Shown: positions 7,525 through 13,406 of the stretch, in pieces
How positions within the stretch are numbered: the stretch's first letter is position 1
Layout of the letters: every line of letters starts with the position of its first letter
Assembly: GCA_009193035.1 (NCBI GenBank)
Contig: SWDT01000188.1
Location: forward strand, 1 to 13,406
Direction: 5' to 3'
Length of the DNA: 13,406 nucleotides
Source of the DNA: Halicephalobus mephisto
Lineage: Eukaryota; Nematoda; Chromadorea; Rhabditida; Panagrolaimidae
Program-made: the position numbers and the translations under genes
Notes under the pieces: model-generated
What the model saw: only the letters and a program-made list of their open reading frames with translations
What the model was told of the DNA's origin: nothing
Databases searched by the model: none

Positions 7525-8445
7525 ATGATGATCCGAGTCTTCTTCCTCACTTTCTTCGGGCTTCTAGCCTTCTCTGCTGCTCAAAGTGCTCAAATCTGCA
7601 CTTCTATGTTTATCAATGCTACCTTCACCGTAAATAATTCCACAGTTTTGGTTTACACAACGAATCTTCAAACTAAAGAACTTCAAGGAAATCCGAAAAC
7701 TCAGCTCTTTCTTACTAATGAAACCTTCACTTCCGTTGACGCATCCCTGTACTATCCATATAAGGAAGGCATTCGCATTGGTATTGGAACCGATTACGCT
7801 AAGAGATGCTACAGTATCGGTGGACACTGTAGCTGGCTTATCGGAAATAATACCGCCAGTATAGAACTGCCTGTTCGTCTCCTGAACATCACGGACTACC
7901 CTTCACTCATTGGCATTGTGGTCGATGAAGACGGAATAAGTTTAGCAGCTGGAGACCTCTTTACTGAAGATAACAACTCCCGAGAAAAAAACCAATACTG
8001 TGAGTATATTTATTATAATCCTTTTCACTAAAAACGATTCTAAAAAATGTTCGAAAAAATAATTTTCAAACACTGTCCACTATTGTTCTCTTTGAAGTCA
8101 ATTTCATTTTTTAGCTTTTGAAGGATTAAAGTATATGCTATACGTCCGTCAATCCTGCACAGCCTACAAATCAGTCCCCCCACACCTAATGAACCACCCA
8201 AAATGCATGGCATTCAACAGTCCACAACTTTCTACAACAGTGGTCAGTTTTTCGTTAATCTCAACGGTACTTTCGATGCCATCGAGACTGGACTCAACGT
8301 CACCACCAAGACTAAAGGCACTGTTCAACCGAATTATTATTTTTCCGCCAACAACAAGGAGATATACTGTAGAGGTGGAATTGGAGAGAATTCAACTTGC
8401 ACTGTTTCACTTCCCAAATCTGATTTCAAATTCATTTTCTCATGA
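7525..8445 (+). CDS. Secreted, heavily N-glycosylated protein of unknown family, three exons
   Basis: I do not recognise the family. Exon 1 is 7525-7999, intron 8000-8114 (115 bp, GTGAGT...TTTTTTAG), exon 2 8115-8173, intron 8174-8220 (47 bp, GTCCCC...TTCAACAG), and exon 3 8221-8445 (TGA). The splices keep one frame of 252 residues. The start is the first of two ATGs after the TATA box. MMIRVFFLTFFGLLAFSAAQ is a clear signal peptide. The mature part carries nine N-x-S/T sequons and six Cys, no membrane segment and no known catalytic motif. The two halves may be related: each has a Cys pair in a Gly-rich turn (RCYSIGGHCSW; YCRGGIGENSTC) followed by a stretch containing LP. That suggests an extracellular protein of about two beta-rich domains, which is inference. 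The gene lies inside element C, 660 bases after the Merlin copy. Open frames just past the TGA hint at a once longer protein. Confidence 0.7.
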
Positions 8446-9281
8446 CAATCCTGGAATCATTCCCAAATCCTTTTACGTACACTACGAATTTTGGCAAAAT
8501 CATCCGCAGAAATGATGTTTATGAGATGGCAGAAGGGGTAGCATTCACCAAGCAGTCTCCTGTATGTGGATGGGTGGAGTATATTCAAACACCACTGTTG
8601 CGTCTCAGTTCTGTTGTACCATGTTTGCTAACAATTAATTTCAGTGTTCTGTTAAGCAATAATACAATTCAAAATTATTGACATTAAGGGTTAAGGGGAT
8701 TATGGAAGTATTGTGTTTTTATAAGTGTGCAGTAGGCACATTACGATTTTTGAGTTTTTCATAGTTCTTTCCGCGGAAGTACTATAGTTTCTTCATTTCC
8801 TAATTTTAATATTTATATTTCCAGTGAAAACGTTGGAAAAACATTTAACCATCTTTGTTCTTTATCTAGTAATTTCTCGTTTTCCTCTTTTTGATACATA
8901 AGGTTGAAGGACTCTGTTGATCCCTGATCGTAAATGACTAACCTAAAGTTTAAACAAGGAATCAACACAACAATACTCACAGCAGATTACTACTTTAGTA
9001 AAGAAGTTGTTTTTCATAAGATAATATGTATCTACTAAAAATAGTAACCATGAAGTGTGTTAATTGTAAACATTCTGATGTATTTCTTAGTGAAAACAAT
9101 CATAGTTTTTGATTAAGTGATGAAGAATCTTCCGAAGTATGTTGTCTGATCGAGTGCATCAACTGATTCACATAAGTACCGGGAAATAAAAGGAAGTGAT
9201 AACTGAGTGCGCTCATTTGTTTCTTTATTCGTCGGGAGTTCCTTCCCAATGCGTGTTTTTCCCTTCATGTCCCAACCGACT
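8446..9281. other. Region after the secreted-protein gene, with possible lost C-terminal exons
   Basis: Immediately after the TGA at 8443-8445 the next frame continues with protein-like sequence (ESFPNPFTYTTNFG, then YEMAEGVAFTKQSP). It meets a good donor GTATGTGG at 8561 and an acceptor at 8644 preceded by a branch-site-like CTAAC. Joining the TGA-terminated frame to it would need a one-base change, as no intron fits. This may be the decayed end of the gene. From about 8690 to 9281 I see nothing coding. Confidence 0.35.
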
Positions 9282-9446
9282 AGATCTCCTAGAAGAAAGA
9301 AAGCTGCGTTTCCTGAACAGAGAAATGACATTCATTCTCTTCGGTTTAATTACCCAAGTTTGAGGTAAACATTGAGTTCCGCTCCTGAGTAATCTTGTGG
9401 CAGGAATTATCTAAATTTTGGAACGCTTTCTATGAAGAAAGCTTCT
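9282..9446 (-). repeat. Right terminal inverted repeat of element C
   Basis: Inverted partner of 4580-4737. It includes the family core (TAATTACCCAAGTTTGAGGT), the C-specific inner part (GCGTTTCCTGAACAGAGAAA) and the end hairpin GCTTTCT/AGAAAGC. The last bases differ (AGAAGC against ATAAGC). Confidence 0.8.
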
Positions 9447-10025
9447 AAGGTTATTTTTTGGGAATTAGGAAGTTTTAATTTATGAAATTAATTAGAATAG
9501 GAATCCGTGGGATGGCGAATCATTAAGCAGAATGAAAGGCTGTTTCGAAATTCGTGTACCCTGTGGATTCTCTACTGTTTCTTATAACAACAATGTTCGG
9601 TGCTCGAGCTCCCGTTCATTCAAGACAGACCGAAATGAAATATCAAAGTTGTCTTCTAAAAATATAAACAATCTCATATCAAGATCTAAATTTAGAAATA
9701 TACCCAGACAATAATCGGACAGAAGCTGCATAAGAACAACAGCTAATGTCAATTTAGTTCAACGACAATATATGGACTGCAAAACCGTTACATGGAGTAT
9801 CAAATGTGAAACACCGTCTGGGTTGGATCGATGTCAAAGTCCAAGGCAGCGATTAAAATTTGAAAAATACGAAACTTAACCACAAAGGTGTTCTGAAAAG
9901 TTAGAAATCTGTGTCATCTGCAACAATTACTAGATGAGTTCAAGAATAAAGTTCATCTGTACAAACTTTTTAAACAATTGACATACAGAAGCAAGAAAAT
10001 CAACAATTTTACATCAAGATTGGTA
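9447..10025. other. Intergenic, no gene supported
   Basis: A 60-residue frame at 9532-9714 has some Cys and Ser but no signal peptide, splice support or recognisable motif, and I do not call it. The remainder is AT-rich and without visible structure. Confidence 0.45.
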
Positions 10026-10031
10026 TTTATT
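10026..10031 (-). terminator. Polyadenylation signal of the second E2-like gene
   Basis: AATAAA on the minus strand, about 66 bases after the TAA at 10099-10097. This is nearly the same spacing as in the first E2-like copy. Confidence 0.6.
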
Positions 10032-10096
10032 TAGGTGCCTGAACGTTTAGATATAAGAATCATGGCGAGTTTACGTGGAGAAACGAAGCATACTGC

Positions 10097-10683
<587 letters not shown>

Positions 10684-10709
10684 CTGCACGAAACGATATC
10701 GAGGAAAAT
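10684..10709 (-). other. 5' leader of E2-like copy 2 with an upstream splice acceptor
   Basis: On the minus strand TTTTATTTTCAG ends at 10710, and the ATG follows 26 bases later. This is a strong acceptor and could mark an intron in the 5' leader or a trans-splicing site. The sequence alone cannot separate the two. Confidence 0.35.
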
Positions 10710-12089
10710 CTGAAAATAAAACCAGGAAATAGAAATTCATTTACATTTTAGCAATAATCGAAGATCTGTTAGAAAATCAAAATCGAGTTAATGGTCAAAA
10801 ACATTATACGCAGTTCTTTCAACTGCGAAATGGGAAACAGATAGGTAAAATAAGACCCCATACTCAAAAAGGTGTGGAGAATAAGGCGTGACACTTTTGT
10901 CCCGGACCTTTCTGTCCCAAACCAACAATGCTCAAAAACTAAACACAACACTAACTTAGGCGTTGTGTTCACCAGTGACAAACGTCCAGTGCTTCGTGAA
11001 ATCTACTTGTTCTTATTAGATACATTCTGACAAGTTTGTCCTGGATATCCCTCCATATCCAAGTGCCGCTGCTATCTAACCTTATATACCAACTGGGAAA
11101 AAGATTGATATATCAAAATCTTGTTAATTTCATAAAAAAGTAACATTAGGAAGTTAACTTATTCATAAATACTTTAGAAAACCTAAAATCACATGCAAAA
11201 CATTATTTCCCGTAAAATAAGGCTTATCTAACAACTGCAGGATTGTCAGTAAAGAACAGAACGTCAAAGTTAGCATTCCTTCTCGTTTTCGAACTAAAAT
11301 GACTGGTGTGGAATAAAGGTATCTGATTCTGAAACAGAAACCTCCCAAAACCACGGACAATCGTTCTTATTCGTGTGAAATGACGCAACCAGACAAAATC
11401 AATAAAACTTTCGCTTTTATATTAACAGTTATTTCGTAATCAGTGAAAAATACTCAGTAGATCTTGTTTTAAATTTTTGTTTCGGACAAAACGATTCCCC
11501 GGGAAAGTGTGTCTTGTTCCATGTTATTGTTCGTAAACCGTTGGCTACTCAAAATTACAGCATTTGATGGAATTGCATGTTTTAAATTCATTGGAATCCA
11601 TTATTAAGTCATAAGTGTCCATCTCTACTTCGCTTATCTGCAAATCCAGTGATGCCTTCGTAATTCTGCCTTAACAGAACAGCCACATTTCCCGAACTTT
11701 CCTCAAATCCAACACCTAATTGTGAATGAAATAAAAGACAGCAGTTGAGCTGTTCGCTTGCCCTTGGTCTCGGTTCTGAAACAGATTGTGAGTGAATCGT
11801 GTTCCTTCATCCGGTCACTGACTGATTTCCAAGAATGAATTACAGAGTTAATCGCTTTGAACAGTAATTAGAACAAACCGTCAAAATCTAAAGGACAACA
11901 AATTAAATTATGGAAATCGAATATTTGACTTCCTAGAAAACACTCAAATATTGCATCTTATACCAATCGCCGGTTATTCCGTTGCTCTTAAAATTGTTCC
12001 TTTCAGAATTTCAAACAAAGATTTCCTAAACGAAAACCAAAGTTTCAATCTATTATCACTTGTGAACTAATTACCTCTAAAGTAATTTT
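10710..12089. other. Intergenic, no gene supported
   Basis: About 1.4 kb of AT-rich sequence. Short open frames at 10769-10981 and 11163-11360 on the minus strand lack recognisable domains, and I found no adjacent exons that would extend them. No RNA gene, no further copy of the E2-like or His-rich genes and no inverted repeat was seen. Confidence 0.45.
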
Positions 12090-12593
12090 ATAAGCTTTCT
12101 TTATAGAAAGCATTCCAAAATTTGTAGTTATTCTCGCCACAAGATATTCAAGAGCGGAATTCAATGTTTACCTCAAACTTGGGTAATTAAACCGAAGAGG
12201 AACTCGTCGCTTCGAATCTTCTAGTTATGGAATCGTTTTCGTTACATGGATATCGGGCAGTAGAGTCACTTTGCTGCAATATAACAAGAAGATATGAGCG
12301 TCGGAGAGAAACAAACAAAACAGGCGAACGGACTGCCTTATCTGCGCCCGAGTAGACTGCTTATGCAGTGTTGTCAGTCTGCTCTGCTCCCCGTAATCTG
12401 TTTTCCCTTCATATAGAGACTATTGACCGACATTCATATAACAAAAACGAGTGGATTGATAGAACACTTCAAAGTGATAAATTCTCTTTGGTTTAATTAC
12501 CCAAGTTTGAGGTAAACATTGAATTCCGCTCTTGAATACCTTGTGGCGAGAATAACTACAAATTTTGGAACGCTTTCTATAAAGAAAGCTTAT
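12090..12593 (-). mobile_element. Element B: 504-bp member of the element A family
   Basis: The left arm (12090 to about 12200, weaker to 12222) and right arm (about 12479-12593) are inverted copies starting ATAAGCTTTCTTTATAGAAA. The interior, reversed, matches element A in patches: GTC.GTCAATAGT, GAGCA.AGCAGACT, GCTCATATCT and a final CAGCAA. It is AC-shifted and more diverged, so the two copies are not recent twins. Relative to A it lies in the opposite orientation. No coding capacity or clear target duplication is seen. The 137-residue frame across its right arm (12420-12833, minus) is repeat-derived. Confidence 0.82.
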
Positions 12594-13406
12594 GAGAAGT
12601 TTTCTGTTTTGGAGAATTGCTGTGTCATAATCTTGACTGTTAGGTAAATAGTTTCGAAAACACAGGAAAATTCCAATCAAAAAGGATTGATTTGAGATAT
12701 TGTTTAGTGTTTTATAAAAAGCTAGAATATGTTGGAACCGGCGAAACTTAAAATTATCAAATTTCCTGGGTAGTTCTGGAAAGTTGGACCAAAGTAATTT
12801 CTTAAGAACATCTATTTCTGTAATGCTGATCACAGATCTTAAAAAACTTAATTCTTTTGCACAGAGGGGAGAAATTCAACCAAAGTAAACGTTAAAAACA
12901 CCGGCATTATCCTCAGCTGCAGACCGACCACTCTCCAAAGAACAAACCGACTCGACTGGTTTATGTCAAAAAAGTATGAAGTGCAAATTACAAAATCATG
13001 CGTTCTGCAACATTAATATCACCGTTCATGTCAATAATTCGTCATCTTTTATTCATCACAATGATGTATTTCAACTTAAGAATATTCAGTCTTTAACATC
13101 AAGTTGCACAGGGAATGGAAAAACATCCTAATCTTCAGCGAACCATGATTATTGCTTAATTCAGCTTTGTTTCTTAGTCATCTTATGTATCGTCTTCGGA
13201 ATCACAACCGTATTCAAATTTACGGAAATTATATCTTCTTTCTTGCATTAATTAAACGTTTAATAACAATGACTACCTTGAAAAGTGCTCTGTTTTATAA
13301 TGCAGACAGAACGCTACTTATTTTTATTTTTACTGTTAAGCAAAAATAGAAAAGTTTCGTCTTTGTTTCCATAATGCCGTACAAACCTCTAATAAGAAGA
13401 TAATTG
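12594..13406. other. Intergenic, no feature recognised
   Basis: AT-rich to the window end. A 65-residue frame at 13152-13349 is unsupported by any motif or splice context. Confidence 0.45.

Larger units (their letters stand above)
4580..9446. mobile_element. Element C: 4.87-kb structure bounded by the A/B inverted-repeat family
   Basis: The ends at 4580-4737 and 9282-9446 are inverted copies of each other for about 160 bases. The outer roughly 110 bases are the same repeat as in elements A and B. The inner part, from GAATGAATGT through TTTCTCTGTTCAGGAAACGC to AGATCT, is shared only by these two ends, which argues that they belong to one element rather than to two unrelated short copies. Inside are a Merlin transposon (5302-6853) and a secreted-glycoprotein gene (7525-8445). 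Without the Merlin insertion the element would be about 3.3 kb. I see no transposase of its own and no clear target-site duplication. The alternative is two independently inserted short elements of one subfamily. Confidence 0.55.

Noticed and set aside
7564..7827. An 87-residue minus-strand frame
   Set aside because: It is antisense to exon 1 of the secreted-glycoprotein gene, which has a signal peptide and promoter.
8135..8515. A 126-residue frame running straight through the second intron of the glycoprotein gene
   Set aside because: Its middle part is low-quality protein; splicing out 8174-8220 gives a far better sequence in the neighbouring frame, with sequons and paired Cys.
4580..9446. 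Target-site duplication for elements A, B or C, such as TTATTT near both ends of C
   Set aside because: The candidate repeats are not directly adjacent to the ends, and the ends themselves vary by several bases; no consistent duplication length appears.
12420..12833. A 137-residue minus-strand frame that shares about 40 residues with a frame at 1509-1694
   Set aside because: The shared residues are simply the translated terminal inverted repeat of elements A and B; there is no gene-like start, domain or splice context.

Overview
This window looks like AT-rich animal nuclear DNA. Genes are sparse and monocistronic. Introns are very short: 41-52 bp in most cases, with 64 and 115 bp in two others, GT-AG, often ending TTTCAG. 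Promoters have TATA boxes and several genes end in AATAAA signals. Transposable elements fill much of the space. The short introns, the TTTCAG acceptors and a UBE2D-like gene starting MALQRIQQELQD fit a nematode best. That placement is an inference, and another compact invertebrate genome is possible.

Layout. At 343-882 (-) lies a decayed E2 ubiquitin-conjugating enzyme of the UBE2D/let-70 type. At 1096-1396 (+) is a possible two-exon gene for a small secreted peptide precursor. At 1517-2026 is a 510-bp foldback element (element A) with about 150-bp terminal inverted repeats. At 2531-3790 is an inverted duplication of a tiny histidine-rich protein gene. The minus copy is intact (55 residues, 30 of them His). 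The plus copy has lost its start codon, yet TATA box, upstream promoter blocks, 5' leader and 3' end are still recognisable in both.

At 4580-9446 a much larger structure, element C, is bounded by the same inverted-repeat family. Inside it are a nested Merlin transposon (5302-6853, 8-bp target duplication, intron-containing but dead transposase) and a three-exon gene for a secreted, heavily N-glycosylated protein of unknown family (7525-8445). At 10097-10683 (-) is a second UBE2D-like gene with all four exons and the family's exact length, but with a stop at codon 94. A third member of the inverted-repeat family (element B) occupies 12090-12593. The remaining stretches show no coding signal I can support.

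The most notable points are: (1) two independent E2 paralogues both carry Ser where UBE2D has its catalytic Cys; (2) the back-to-back His-rich gene pair preserves promoter blocks, including an 18-base identical stretch; (3) a host-like secreted-protein gene sits between matching inverted repeats 4.87 kb apart, with a Merlin insertion beside it. No pathway links these genes; the window reads as a region of gene duplication, decay and transposon activity.
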